Assembly (NCBI GenBank): GCA_946480695.1
Contig: CAMLKG010000006.1
Span: 1 to 64,000 of the forward strand
DNA: 64,000 nt
Direction: 5' to 3'
Source of the DNA: an uncultured Cellvibrio sp.
Lineage (GTDB): Bacteria > Pseudomonadota > Gammaproteobacteria > Pseudomonadales > Cellvibrionaceae
Shown here: in pieces, positions 54,272 to 62,706 of the stretch
Numbering within the stretch: position 1 is the stretch's first letter
Layout: each line of letters begins with the position of its first letter
The notes under the pieces: model-generated
Databases searched by the model: none
The model's input: only the letters and a program-made list of their open reading frames with translations
What the model was told of the DNA's origin: nothing
Made by a program: the position numbers and the translations under genes

Positions 54272-57040
54272 TTAAAATCGGCCGCTAAACGTCAGGGCTA
54301 TCCAGCGTGGATGTGCCGGTGTGTAACTGTTCCAGGTCCGGCTAAGTGGTGTGTCGTCATCAAACAGGTTTTTCACAACCAGATTAACATCGAAAGTCTG
54401 GTTGCTATTACCCAGCCCGATACCAAAATCCACTAATGTTCGACCACCAACCCAACCGTAGGACGACAGCGAATTATCCGAGTTAAATTTGCTGCTGTAT
54501 TGTGCGTTCACACTGGTGTGGAATTCTTTGCCTCCCCAGACCGGCAAGCGGTAATCCACACCGATATTGAACGAATATTTGGAAGCACCGGGTAATGTTT
54601 TACCGCTTACGTCCTGGTATTGCGGTGCCCCTGCGTAACCGTTTTCGGAAGGTTGGGGCGAATGGATGAATTCAACATATTCTGCATCGGTGATCGCACC
54701 GGCTACACGTATAGAGGTGTTTGGGATTCCTGAATAAACACTATCAATTTCTATACCGCGCGCGCGTACTTTAGGAATATTCGCTGTGGCATTGGTGTAA
54801 ACATCGTTTGCGTTTGGATCAGCCTGGCGATTCAGCATCGTTGTGTATTCGTCAAAGACACGGCTGGTTTGCTGGTAATCCTTAATATTCATTTCAAACA
54901 GGGCCAGGTTAAAGACCAACGTGTTATCCAATAATAACGACTTCAAACCCAATTCAAATGCGTTATTTTTTTCTTCGGTTACAAGGTTGGAAATACCATT
55001 GGTTGCTTGTGCAATGCCCGCTTTCTCGCCGTGTTGCCAGGAAAAATACGTAGTTAGATTCTCATCCCATCTATAGGTAGGGCTGATTACAAATGCGGGT
55101 AGGGTTTTCTCAAAAGGCTCAACCTGTATCTCGTCAAATACAACGCCGATTTGCGATTGCCGTAGCGCTTTTGTTGCACCGACTTGCGCTTTTTGTGTAT
55201 CGCTCAAATTGTTATAAGCAGTGCCGGGTGTACCAGTAATCACCGCGCCGAAATATTTATTAGCAACCAGGTCAGCGAGGGATAATTGTTCCAGTGTATT
55301 ACCCGTACCCAATGCTCCGGTGTTGTTGGAAATAAATCCACCGAGGTTAACGCCGTTAACTTCCGCCGGATTCAATTCACTACCAAACCCGCCATCCTTT
55401 ATATAAGTCGCTGTGCGGTTTTCCCGTTCTTCCCGCGTAAACCGCAGACCGGTAGTTAGCACAAATTGTTCAGTAAAATTCCAGTTGGCTTGTGCAAAGG
55501 CGGCAATACTTTCGTTGTTAATGTCCTGGAACCCGGCGGGACTGTTCCATGCCATATCCAAACCGGACAGTGAATTTATGAGAAGGTAGCGCCCCGCGGC
55601 ATCTTGATCCAGGGTGTTGTATTGCGAATTGCTGGCAAACCAGGCACCCGCATCATTGCCCCATAAGCGTTGATACTCGGCAACATTGCGTACATCCAAA
55701 TAAAACAACCCCGTTTGGTAATCAACAAATCCGCCTTGTTGTGAACTTAAACGAATTTCCTGGCTGACTTGTTTGTAATCGTTAAAAAATCCACCAGAAT
55801 TGCGTTGGATGTCAAAGGGTGTGCCTTCATCATTTACAGCATTGAAATGGTAATCCTTATATGCGGTTATGGAAGTGATTGTGTGTGTATCCAGTCTCCA
55901 GTTTAAATCGGCAGTGGCGCCGTTACTGCCAGTGATTAAGGGGCGGCGACCATCGGCGTTGTATTCATTTTCGCCGCCGCCGTGCAGGTAATCGCCCGCG
56001 TAGGAATAATTAGGACTTTGCGTAAACCAGCGACGCGCCAGGCGTTTGCTTGCATCCGCATTATTTGGATTGGGGCTTCCATCGGAATAGGTATCCGGTG
56101 TCGGGGTGTAGATGGTACGGCCGTTAGTACGCTCACCGGAACGTGGTTGCACATCAACAGCCAGGTGTGCGGTGAAAATCTCATTAGGTGTTAACAAAAG
56201 TTGCACACGCCCTGACACACGTTCCTTATTGGAAATTGTTTCATCGTGGTTATAGGCATTTCTGATATCCCCCTGGCCTTTGGATACGCTGAGGGTACCG
56301 CGCCATGCCAATAAGTTTTCAATTACGGCTCCGCCACCGGCAAAGCGGCCCTGAACGGTATCCCACTCTCCAAATGTTAGGGAATAGGAAAAATCCGGAT
56401 CAAAGGAAGGGCGTTTGGTGGTTACGTTGATAGCGCCAATGCTGCTATTTTTGCCGAGTAAAGTGCCTTGCGGTCCGCGCGCAACCTCAACAGTTTCTAT
56501 ATCCGTAAAGTCAAAGCTGGATGATAACGCGTTATAGGCATAGTTCACGCCATCCACAATTAATCCCACCGCCGGATCTTGCGCTTCCGTTTGACCTTGC
56601 TTGCCTATTCCGCGAATTGCAAGGCTACTGGTGCGCTGGTTGCCCTGGTTCCAGGAAATATTTGCCAGTCGTTGTGTGAGTGAGCTGATGTCTGTGGCAT
56701 TTAGACGCTCCAATTCTTTTCCCTGAACGACAGATACCGAGAGTGGCACATCCTGCAATTTCTCAATGCGATTACGGCTTCGTACAGTCACAACACCTAA
56801 TACCAAGGGTTTGCCTTTTGCACTGGCGCTTGCTGATGTGGTGTTTGCAGCAACCTTGCTTTCTATAGCGGTGTTTTGCGCACTTACATTGTCGGAAGAG
56901 TTTGTTACTTGCGCAACAGTTACTGGTGGTAGCGCGGCAAGCGCAATAAAAATTGCCAGGGGTTTTGACGCAAAGGTATTCCCGGTTGCTGCAAAAATAA
57001 CATTTTTCCCCACGATGGATTTTTTCTTGGTTAACGACAT
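54272..57040 (-). CDS. TonB-dependent receptor (922 aa)
   Basis: A 922-residue receptor with GTAGGAG before its ATG. The N-terminal signal region (about 1-45, ending TVAQVT) is followed by a TonB-box-like VVTVRSRN, a plug with VPLSVSVVQGKELERL, TSSLAIRGIGKQGQTE, VGLIVDGVNYAYN and VARGPQGTLLGKNSS, and a barrel ending in Phe (LTFSGRF). It is a paralogue of the receptor at 42056: the plug motifs and spacing match closely. It lies divergent from PSD1/DUF1501 and has its own sigma-54-like promoter at 57084. Confidence 0.93.
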   Translation of the reverse strand: MSLTKKKSIVGKNVIFAATGNTFASKPLAIFIALAALPPVTVAQVTNSSDNVSAQNTAIESKVAANTTSASASAKGKPLVLGVVTVRSRNRIEKLQDVPLSVSVVQGKELERLNATDISSLTQRLANISWNQGNQRTSSLAIRGIGKQGQTEAQDPAVGLIVDGVNYAYNALSSSFDFTDIETVEVARGPQGTLLGKNSSIGAINVTTKRPSFDPDFSYSLTFGEWDTVQGRFAGGGAVIENLLAWRGTLSVSKGQGDIRNAYNHDETISNKERVSGRVQLLLTPNEIFTAHLAVDVQPRSGERTNGRTIYTPTPDTYSDGSPNPNNADASKRLARRWFTQSPNYSYAGDYLHGGGENEYNADGRRPLITGSNGATADLNWRLDTHTITSITAYKDYHFNAVNDEGTPFDIQRNSGGFFNDYKQVSQEIRLSSQQGGFVDYQTGLFYLDVRNVAEYQRLWGNDAGAWFASNSQYNTLDQDAAGRYLLINSLSGLDMAWNSPAGFQDINNESIAAFAQANWNFTEQFVLTTGLRFTREERENRTATYIKDGGFGSELNPAEVNGVNLGGFISNNTGALGTGNTLEQLSLADLVANKYFGAVITGTPGTAYNNLSDTQKAQVGATKALRQSQIGVVFDEIQVEPFEKTLPAFVISPTYRWDENLTTYFSWQHGEKAGIAQATNGISNLVTEEKNNAFELGLKSLLLDNTLVFNLALFEMNIKDYQQTSRVFDEYTTMLNRQADPNANDVYTNATANIPKVRARGIEIDSVYSGIPNTSIRVAGAITDAEYVEFIHSPQPSENGYAGAPQYQDVSGKTLPGASKYSFNIGVDYRLPVWGGKEFHTSVNAQYSSKFNSDNSLSSYGWVGGRTLVDFGIGLGNSNQTFDVNLVVKNLFDDDTPLSRTWNSYTPAHPRWIALTFSGRF

Positions 57041-57083
57041 TCAATAACTCCTACTCAATGAATTCACCTGTCAGGAGTGATTT

Positions 57084-57099
57084 GGCAATTAATATGCCA
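57084..57099 (-). promoter_or_regulatory. Sigma-54 promoter of the second TonB-dependent receptor
   Basis: On the minus strand TGGCATATTAATTGCC matches 9 of 12 defined -24/-12 positions with exact spacing. It lies 44 bases before the receptor ATG. Confidence 0.55.
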
Positions 57100-57295
57100 T
57101 TAAAAATAAAAAAAGCATTTCTGGCTATTAACTAGCTTGTAAACTCCTTTTAATACAAGGGTTTGATTAGCCCTTTTTATTTCAAAAATAATCATAAAGA
57201 TAATTATTAAATCCTTTTATGGTTTTTTTGCTGTTTAAAATACAGCAGACAATATTTAATGTTTTATTTTTTGTGGGCCGATTGCCATTAGTGTT

Positions 57296-57310
57296 GGTTG
57301 CATAGCAACC
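57296..57310. promoter_or_regulatory. GGTTGC-ATA-GCAACC palindrome, candidate activator site
   Basis: A perfect 6-3-6 dyad 163 bases upstream of the plus-strand -24 box and about 200 bases upstream of the minus-strand one. That position suits an enhancer-binding protein serving both promoters. Confidence 0.4.
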
Positions 57311-57472
57311 GGTTTGTTGATTGCTTTTAACGCATCACTAAGATCGCGTGGAAATATTTAATTTACCGATTTAAATTTTAGTGATTTTCTATTTCCTGGA
57401 ATAATAAATTCTTTTTCCAATCAAAAAGATAGCGATATATACCAACGCATTGTTAACTGCCCTGCATAAATA

Positions 57473-57488
57473 TGGCTCGCTAGTTGCT
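57473..57488 (+). promoter_or_regulatory. Sigma-54 promoter of the PSD1-DUF1501 operon
   Basis: TGGCTCGCTAGTTGCT matches 11 of 12 defined -24/-12 positions with exact spacing, 100 bases before the PSD1 ATG. Confidence 0.8.
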
Positions 57489-57587
57489 ATTACCGAATAG
57501 AGCTTAAGCAAGCTGTTGCTAAATCAAAAGATCATTGATTGCCAAGCGATTACCCAGGCAGCACATTATTTGTGTAGGAGTGAGTTA

Positions 57588-59981
57588 ATGAACAAAAAGA
57601 AAATATACCTGGCGGCATTGCTGGGATTATCGGTTTCGGTGTACGGGTTGGGACAGGCCCAAGCGGCTGATGTAAAGGCAGGCGCAGCGACAAAACAAGC
57701 CACCGCTGTAAAGATGGAAAAAATTAAACCCATCACCAGTAACGCGTCCAGGGATTGGGCTTACGAACCTATTAGTTCCAGTATTGCGGTCCCTGACGTC
57801 GGTAACCGCGAATGGGTTCGTACGCCTATCGATAATTTTATTTTGGCGCGTTTAAATGAGCATGGCTTAAAGCCCGCTGGGGAGGCAGACCGTGCTACTT
57901 ATATTCGCCGTGTAACGCTAGACCTTATTGGCTTATTGCCAACGCCAGCCGAAGTGGAAGCATTTGAACAAGACAAATCGCCAGATGCTTACGAAAAACT
58001 TGTCGATCGTTTACTCGCGTCACCGCATTTCGGTGAGCGCCAGGCCCGTCGTTGGCTGGATTTGGCTCGCTATGCGGATAGCGCCGGTTTCCAGAATGAC
58101 CAAACACGTCCAAATAATTGGCGCTATCGCGATTACGTTATCAAGTCATTCAATGAAGGCAAGCCATTCGACCAATTTATTCGTGAGCAAATTGCGGGTG
58201 ATGAGTTATGGCCCGGGAGCCAGGAGGCAAAAATTGCTACGGGTTTCCTCGCAGGTTATCCGGATAATTTTAATTCACGCGACCTGGTGCAACGCCATTA
58301 TCAAATTTCTACTGATATGACTGATTTGGTTGGCGAAACTTTCCTGGCTTCAACCATTGGTTGCGCGCGGTGCCACAACCATAAAATCGACAAAATCAGT
58401 CAAAAGGAATATTTCCAGCTCCAGGCATTTTTTGCGAACACCATTGTGAATGAGCGTATTGAGTTGGCGAAGGGTACGGAGACGCAATGGGATATTGATT
58501 TTGTTACGGCGCAAGCTGTTTATCAAGCGGCAATTAAATCCATTACCGATCAGCAAAAAGCTATTTTGGATAAGGTGCGGGAAAAAGGGCGCCAGTATCA
58601 CAATGAACGCTATTTGACGGATAGCCGCGAAGCAATCTTCAAACCGAGGGACCAATGGACGCCGTTGGATAAGTGGATCAATTTTCGATTGAATGCGGTC
58701 GCATCTGAGCGCGATATTGTTGCTTATTTGCGTGAAACCACCGCCAATAGAGATCATCCACAATATCTGGAAGCTAATGTGGCGCTATGGACGGAATATC
58801 AACGTTTAGCGGAAGAATTAAAAAAGTTTGATCACCTCCGCCCGCGCCGTGGTTCAAAAACCTATACCGCATTGGGCGAGTTGGGAGCAGAAGCGCCGGA
58901 AACCCGCATTCGTTTTAACGGTATCCATGAGCGGCCACTGGACGCGGTCGAACCTGCGTTACCAAGGCTTTGGGCGGCGAATGTCAATTTGCAAATAACG
59001 CCGACCGCTAATTCCACTGGCCGTCGTACTGCATTGGCTAATTGGCTTGCCAGCCCCGAAAACCCATTGACCCCTCGTGTCTATGTGAACCGTGTATGGG
59101 CACAATTATTTAGCAAGGGTATTGCCGGTATTGTGGAAGATTTTGGCCGTGCCGGTGAAAAACCGACGCATCCGGAATTGCTGGATTACCTTGCCGGAAA
59201 CTTTGTGAAAAATGGTTGGAACGTAAAGCAATTGCAGCGTGAAATCGTATTGTCAGCTGTGTATCGCCAGTCGTCCGATGAGCGTGCCGATGCCTTGAAA
59301 GTGGATCCGCATAATAAATTGTTAGCGACTTATCCACGCAAACGTTTGGAGGCGGAAGAGCTGCGTGATTCGTTGCTTTATGCATCCGGTGAATTGGATG
59401 AAACCATTGGCGGTCCGGCAGTATTTCCGAAAGTGCCCGCCAGCTTGGTTGCAGGTAATGTATTAAACAACGGGCAGGGCGGTGCACTTTGGGAAGATGC
59501 AAAAGATCCGAACGATCACAAGCGCCGCAGTATTTATACATTTGTACGCCGTAGCCTGCCTTATCCATTAACGGCTTCCTTTGATCCGGCGGACCCATCC
59601 AAACCGCATCACAAACGCGACGTAACAACAACGCCCTTGCAAGCGCTGACATTGTTTAACAGCGATGTGGTTTTCGGTTGGTCCCAGGCGCTTGCGGGCC
59701 GTGTTATTTCCGAAGCGGGTGCAAATGAAAACGCGCAAATAGAAACCCTGTATGAAATCCTTTTTTCGCGTAAACCGACGAATAAGGAAAAGACGGCACT
59801 TAAAGGTTTCCTTAAAGAACAGCAGAAGCTGGTACAAAACAAAACCTGGACGGACAAGTTTGAAGTGGCCGTGCCAACCGGTTTGAAAGACACCAAGAAC
59901 CTGGACCCGTTCAAGGCGGCCGCTTTTGTGGACCTGGTGCACGCAGTGGCTAACTCCAACGATTTTGCGTATCGCTTCTGA
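57588..59981 (+). CDS. PSD1-type protein (DUF1549 and DUF1553 domains)
   Basis: The ATG at 57588 follows TAGGAG and opens a clear signal peptide (MNKKKIYLAALLGLSVSVYG, to AQAAD), giving 797 residues. The DUF1549 domain contains RRVTLDLIGLLPTPAEVEAF and HFGERQARRWLDLARYADS, then GCARCHNHKIDKISQKEYFQLQAFF, with a CxxCH motif that could bind haem. The DUF1553 domain contains PRVYVNRVWAQLFSKGIAGIVEDFGRAGEKPTHPELLDYLA and DPSKPHHKRDVTTTPLQALTLFN. These proteins are abundant in Planctomycetes, usually next to DUF1501, and their reaction is unknown. Here the pair is in a proteobacterium behind a sigma-54 promoter. Confidence 0.9.
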   Translation: MNKKKIYLAALLGLSVSVYGLGQAQAADVKAGAATKQATAVKMEKIKPITSNASRDWAYEPISSSIAVPDVGNREWVRTPIDNFILARLNEHGLKPAGEADRATYIRRVTLDLIGLLPTPAEVEAFEQDKSPDAYEKLVDRLLASPHFGERQARRWLDLARYADSAGFQNDQTRPNNWRYRDYVIKSFNEGKPFDQFIREQIAGDELWPGSQEAKIATGFLAGYPDNFNSRDLVQRHYQISTDMTDLVGETFLASTIGCARCHNHKIDKISQKEYFQLQAFFANTIVNERIELAKGTETQWDIDFVTAQAVYQAAIKSITDQQKAILDKVREKGRQYHNERYLTDSREAIFKPRDQWTPLDKWINFRLNAVASERDIVAYLRETTANRDHPQYLEANVALWTEYQRLAEELKKFDHLRPRRGSKTYTALGELGAEAPETRIRFNGIHERPLDAVEPALPRLWAANVNLQITPTANSTGRRTALANWLASPENPLTPRVYVNRVWAQLFSKGIAGIVEDFGRAGEKPTHPELLDYLAGNFVKNGWNVKQLQREIVLSAVYRQSSDERADALKVDPHNKLLATYPRKRLEAEELRDSLLYASGELDETIGGPAVFPKVPASLVAGNVLNNGQGGALWEDAKDPNDHKRRSIYTFVRRSLPYPLTASFDPADPSKPHHKRDVTTTPLQALTLFNSDVVFGWSQALAGRVISEAGANENAQIETLYEILFSRKPTNKEKTALKGFLKEQQKLVQNKTWTDKFEVAVPTGLKDTKNLDPFKAAAFVDLVHAVANSNDFAYRF

Positions 59982-60039
59982 TACGCAAATCGAAAACCGG
60001 GTTTTAACTTTTAAAATTTTAAAGAAAGAGATTACTGTA

Positions 60040-61494
60040 ATGGATAATAAATCACGTCGCGACTTTATAAAGCATGCTGGCCTGGGAGTAGGTAGTGCGA
60101 CCCTGGCAGGTGCAATTCCCGGATTAACGGTTTCTGCAGCACGCGCTGCGGACCTGGTTGATCCTGCTGATCCCCTGGCACCCAGGCAATCGCATTTTCC
60201 GGCAAAAATCAAATCGGTGATTTGGTTACATCAAAATGGTGCGCCCAGTACCCTGGACCTTTATGACTACAAACCGGAGCTGGTAAAAAACGCAGGTAAA
60301 GGTGTACCCGATTCATTTTTAAAAGGTATTAAAACCAGTACACAGGGGGGCGTGAATGAATTATTCGTCTCCAATCAAAGGACCTGGAAACAGTATGGTG
60401 AAAGCGGTGCATGGTTTTCCAACTTGTTGCCTAACCTTGCCAACCACGCCGATAAATTAACATTTATAAAATCGAGTGTAACGATTGGTGCAACGCATGA
60501 TATTTCAATTTTGAAATTAAATACCGGCGATTTAAACCCCGGCCGGCCATCTCTCGGTGCATGGATTTCTTATGCATTAGGTACTGCCAATCCGGATTTG
60601 CCGCCCTATGTGGTGTTGTATAACGGTGCTTCTGAACCGCGAGCGGGTTCAGTTAATTGGCATTCCGGTTTTTTACCGGCCGTTTACCAAGGCACTGCGT
60701 TTCGTCCGGGACCGTCACCAATTTATTATCTTGATCGACCTGAATTACGTTCAGCATTGCAGCAACGAAACTCCCTGGACCTATTAAATAAACTCAATCA
60801 AATAGGTGCAAGTGATCGCCCTCTGGATACCGAGCTTAAAGCGCGCTTGCGCTCCTATGAACTGGCGGATCGCATGCAAGTTGCCGCACCGGAAGCTGTG
60901 GATCTGAATAAAGAAAGCGATGCAACCAAAAAATTGTATGGCATTGATGATCCGGTTAGCAGCAGCTATGGAACCACGCTTTTGCGGGCGCGTCGTTTGG
61001 TAGAACGTGGGGTACGTTTCATCCAGGTTGTTAGCGGTGCCCCGGACGGTGAAACTGAATTTACCAGTTGGGATGCGCATGATGATTTGGAAAAAAACCA
61101 CGGCGTGATGGCAAAAATGGTGGATAAACCTATTGCCGGTTTACTCGAAGATTTGAAAGCGCTGGGCCTGCTGGAAACAACATTGGTTGTGTGGACGTCC
61201 GAATTCGCACGCACACCTTGGGGCGAAAGTGGCACCGGCCGCGACCACAATCCCTGGGGCTATACCCAGTGGTTGGCAGGCGGTGGTTTAAAGGCGGGGT
61301 TCACTTACGGCGCAACGGACGAACTGGGTGTACAAGTGGCCGATAAAGATACCGCGGTAGACACCTACGATTTACACGCAACGGTTTTACATTTATTGGG
61401 ATTGAATCATTTGAAAACGACGTACATTAACAATGGTCGCTCCGAGCGTCCGACGGTAGTGTTCGGAAAAGTCATCAAGGATATTTTGGCCTGA
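60040..61494 (+). CDS. DUF1501 protein, Tat-exported, sulfatase/alkaline phosphatase superfamily
   Basis: The ATG at 60040 opens a Tat signal (MDNKSRRDFIKHAGLGVGSA) and gives 485 residues; AAAGAAAGAG lies upstream. IWLHQNGAPSTLDLYDYKPEL and TLVVWTSEFARTPWGESGTGRDHNPWGY carry the metal-site-like Asp, Glu and His residues of this family, which belongs to the alkaline phosphatase/sulfatase fold group. Residues TSWDAHDDLEKNHG add further ligands. Together with the PSD1 partner just upstream it may process a compound imported by the adjacent receptor. A sulfur-related substrate is inferred only from context. Confidence 0.88.
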   Translation: MDNKSRRDFIKHAGLGVGSATLAGAIPGLTVSAARAADLVDPADPLAPRQSHFPAKIKSVIWLHQNGAPSTLDLYDYKPELVKNAGKGVPDSFLKGIKTSTQGGVNELFVSNQRTWKQYGESGAWFSNLLPNLANHADKLTFIKSSVTIGATHDISILKLNTGDLNPGRPSLGAWISYALGTANPDLPPYVVLYNGASEPRAGSVNWHSGFLPAVYQGTAFRPGPSPIYYLDRPELRSALQQRNSLDLLNKLNQIGASDRPLDTELKARLRSYELADRMQVAAPEAVDLNKESDATKKLYGIDDPVSSSYGTTLLRARRLVERGVRFIQVVSGAPDGETEFTSWDAHDDLEKNHGVMAKMVDKPIAGLLEDLKALGLLETTLVVWTSEFARTPWGESGTGRDHNPWGYTQWLAGGGLKAGFTYGATDELGVQVADKDTAVDTYDLHATVLHLLGLNHLKTTYINNGRSERPTVVFGKVIKDILA

Positions 61495-61582
61495 CACTTT
61501 TTGGAAAAAGGCCGGGGTTAGTTAGGGTGAGATTTGGGGCAGCAATGCTGCCTCGTTTTTATTGGTTATTTATTGGAAACCT

Positions 61583-61996
61583 ATGCGTAAAACCTTTGTT
61601 GTTCACCATTTTTTTGTGTTTTTATCCGCCGTGATTATTCTGGTATCCTATCCGTTGGTTGCTGGAGAAACAGAAATGGATATGGATTTAATGCAAACCA
61701 TTGAGAGTGCCAATGATAACCTTTCTTCCAATATCGCGTTAGGGAACGTTGAATCTGCTATTGCAGACGCGCAAACATTGAATGAATTGTTTGCAGTAGT
61801 CGCGGAGCATTATCAAAAGGAACGGGCGACTGGTAAGGATGTTGCCGAAGCGAGCGATCTCGCAAGGAAAAGTGTTAAATTTTCAGGTGAAATAATTAAG
61901 TCCTTGCAACAACAGGATTTTGAAAGTGCGGCAAATACTGCAACGGATTTGGCGCGAACTTGCAAAACCTGCCACAACTTCTATAAAGAAGATTAA
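61583..61996 (+). CDS. Small exported cytochrome-like protein with C-terminal CxxCH
   Basis: The ATG at 61583 is chosen over a TTG seven codons earlier. The 137-residue product has a signal peptide (VHHFFVFLSAVIILVSYPLVAGE), a four-helix body (ESANDNLSSNIALGNVESAIADAQT, VKFSGEIIKSLQQQDFESA) and a haem motif CKTCH at 127-131, just before the end. This is the cytochrome c' layout. It is a likely redox partner of the PSD1/DUF1501 pair or the following peroxiredoxin. Confidence 0.82.
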   Translation: MRKTFVVHHFFVFLSAVIILVSYPLVAGETEMDMDLMQTIESANDNLSSNIALGNVESAIADAQTLNELFAVVAEHYQKERATGKDVAEASDLARKSVKFSGEIIKSLQQQDFESAANTATDLARTCKTCHNFYKED

Positions 61997-62103
61997 CGCA
62001 TGCAGTCCAGCCGGTTGCGTGGAACTGGGCCAGCGAATGGGAAGGCTAGCATCCAGGGTAAAATAGCAAAAGTTACTATCAACTCCCTTTAAAGGAAATC
62101 ACA

Positions 62104-62706
62104 ATGAAATTCTCATCCATCAAATTATTTCTAGCCGGTGTTGTGGGTGGTCCATTGGTTGTGCCGGCAATGGCGGCGTTAGAATCAGGCGAGGTTGCGC
62201 CCGATTTTTCGTTGCAGGCGTCCCTCGCCGGTAAGGCCTTCCAATTTTCGTTGAAGGAAAAATTGAAGGCTGGCCCGGTTGTGGTTTATTTCTATCCTTC
62301 AGCTTATACCAATGGTTGTAACATGCAGGCACACAATTTTTCTGTGAATAGCGAAAAGTTCGCCAAAGCGGGATCGACTGTTATCGGTGTTTCGTTAGAC
62401 AGTATTGACCGCCTTAATGATTTCTCGGCAGATCCGGAATATTGCGCGGGCAAAGTAGCCGTTGCGTCAGACCCGGATGGCGAGGTGGCTAAATCGTTTG
62501 AATTGAACGTGCGCGAAGCTACCCCCGGAAAACTGGATAGCCGCGGCAAGGAAATTGATCATGGATTTGCCGAGCGCACGACATTTATCATCACGCCCGA
62601 TGGCAAAATTGCCGCAACAATCAGCGGTTTGTCACCCGCCGATAACGTGAAGCAGGCTTTGGCTCGGGTGGAGGAATTGGCGGCGCGCCAGGCCCTGGTG
62701 GACTAA
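62104..62706 (+). CDS. Exported peroxiredoxin (BCP/AhpC type)
   Basis: A 200-residue protein with AAAGGAAA before the ATG and a signal peptide (to PAMAALE). The domain begins APDFSLQASLAGKAFQFSLKE and has the peroxidatic Cys in YPSAYTNGCNMQAHNFSVN; ASDPDGEVAKSFEL and RTTFIITPDGKI complete it. The usual TPGCT motif is altered to TNGCN. It would reduce peroxides in the periplasm. Its stop overlaps the convergent Ldh gene by four bases. Confidence 0.9.
   Translation: MKFSSIKLFLAGVVGGPLVVPAMAALESGEVAPDFSLQASLAGKAFQFSLKEKLKAGPVVVYFYPSAYTNGCNMQAHNFSVNSEKFAKAGSTVIGVSLDSIDRLNDFSADPEYCAGKVAVASDPDGEVAKSFELNVREATPGKLDSRGKEIDHGFAERTTFIITPDGKIAATISGLSPADNVKQALARVEELAARQALVD

Larger units (their letters stand above)
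57041..57587. other. Divergent control region between receptor and PSD1 gene
   Basis: About 550 bases without a gene, holding two divergent sigma-54 promoter matches (57084 minus, 57473 plus), a 6-7-6 inverted repeat (TGCTGT at 57229, ACAGCA at 57242) and a 15-bp palindrome at 57296. A second, weaker plus-strand match (CGGTTTGTTGATTGCT, about 57310-57325) is also present. An AT-rich imperfect dyad at 57187-57208 vaguely resembles a Fur box. Confidence 0.5.

Noticed and set aside
57187..57208. Fur-box-like AT dyad upstream of the second TonB-dependent receptor
   Set aside because: The arms have a 4-base spacer and the sequence is almost pure A/T, so it is indistinguishable from background.
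57310..57325. A second sigma-54-like match (CGGTTTGTTGATTGCT) upstream of the PSD1 gene
   Set aside because: Only 8 of 12 positions fit, and a much better match (57473) lies closer to the gene.
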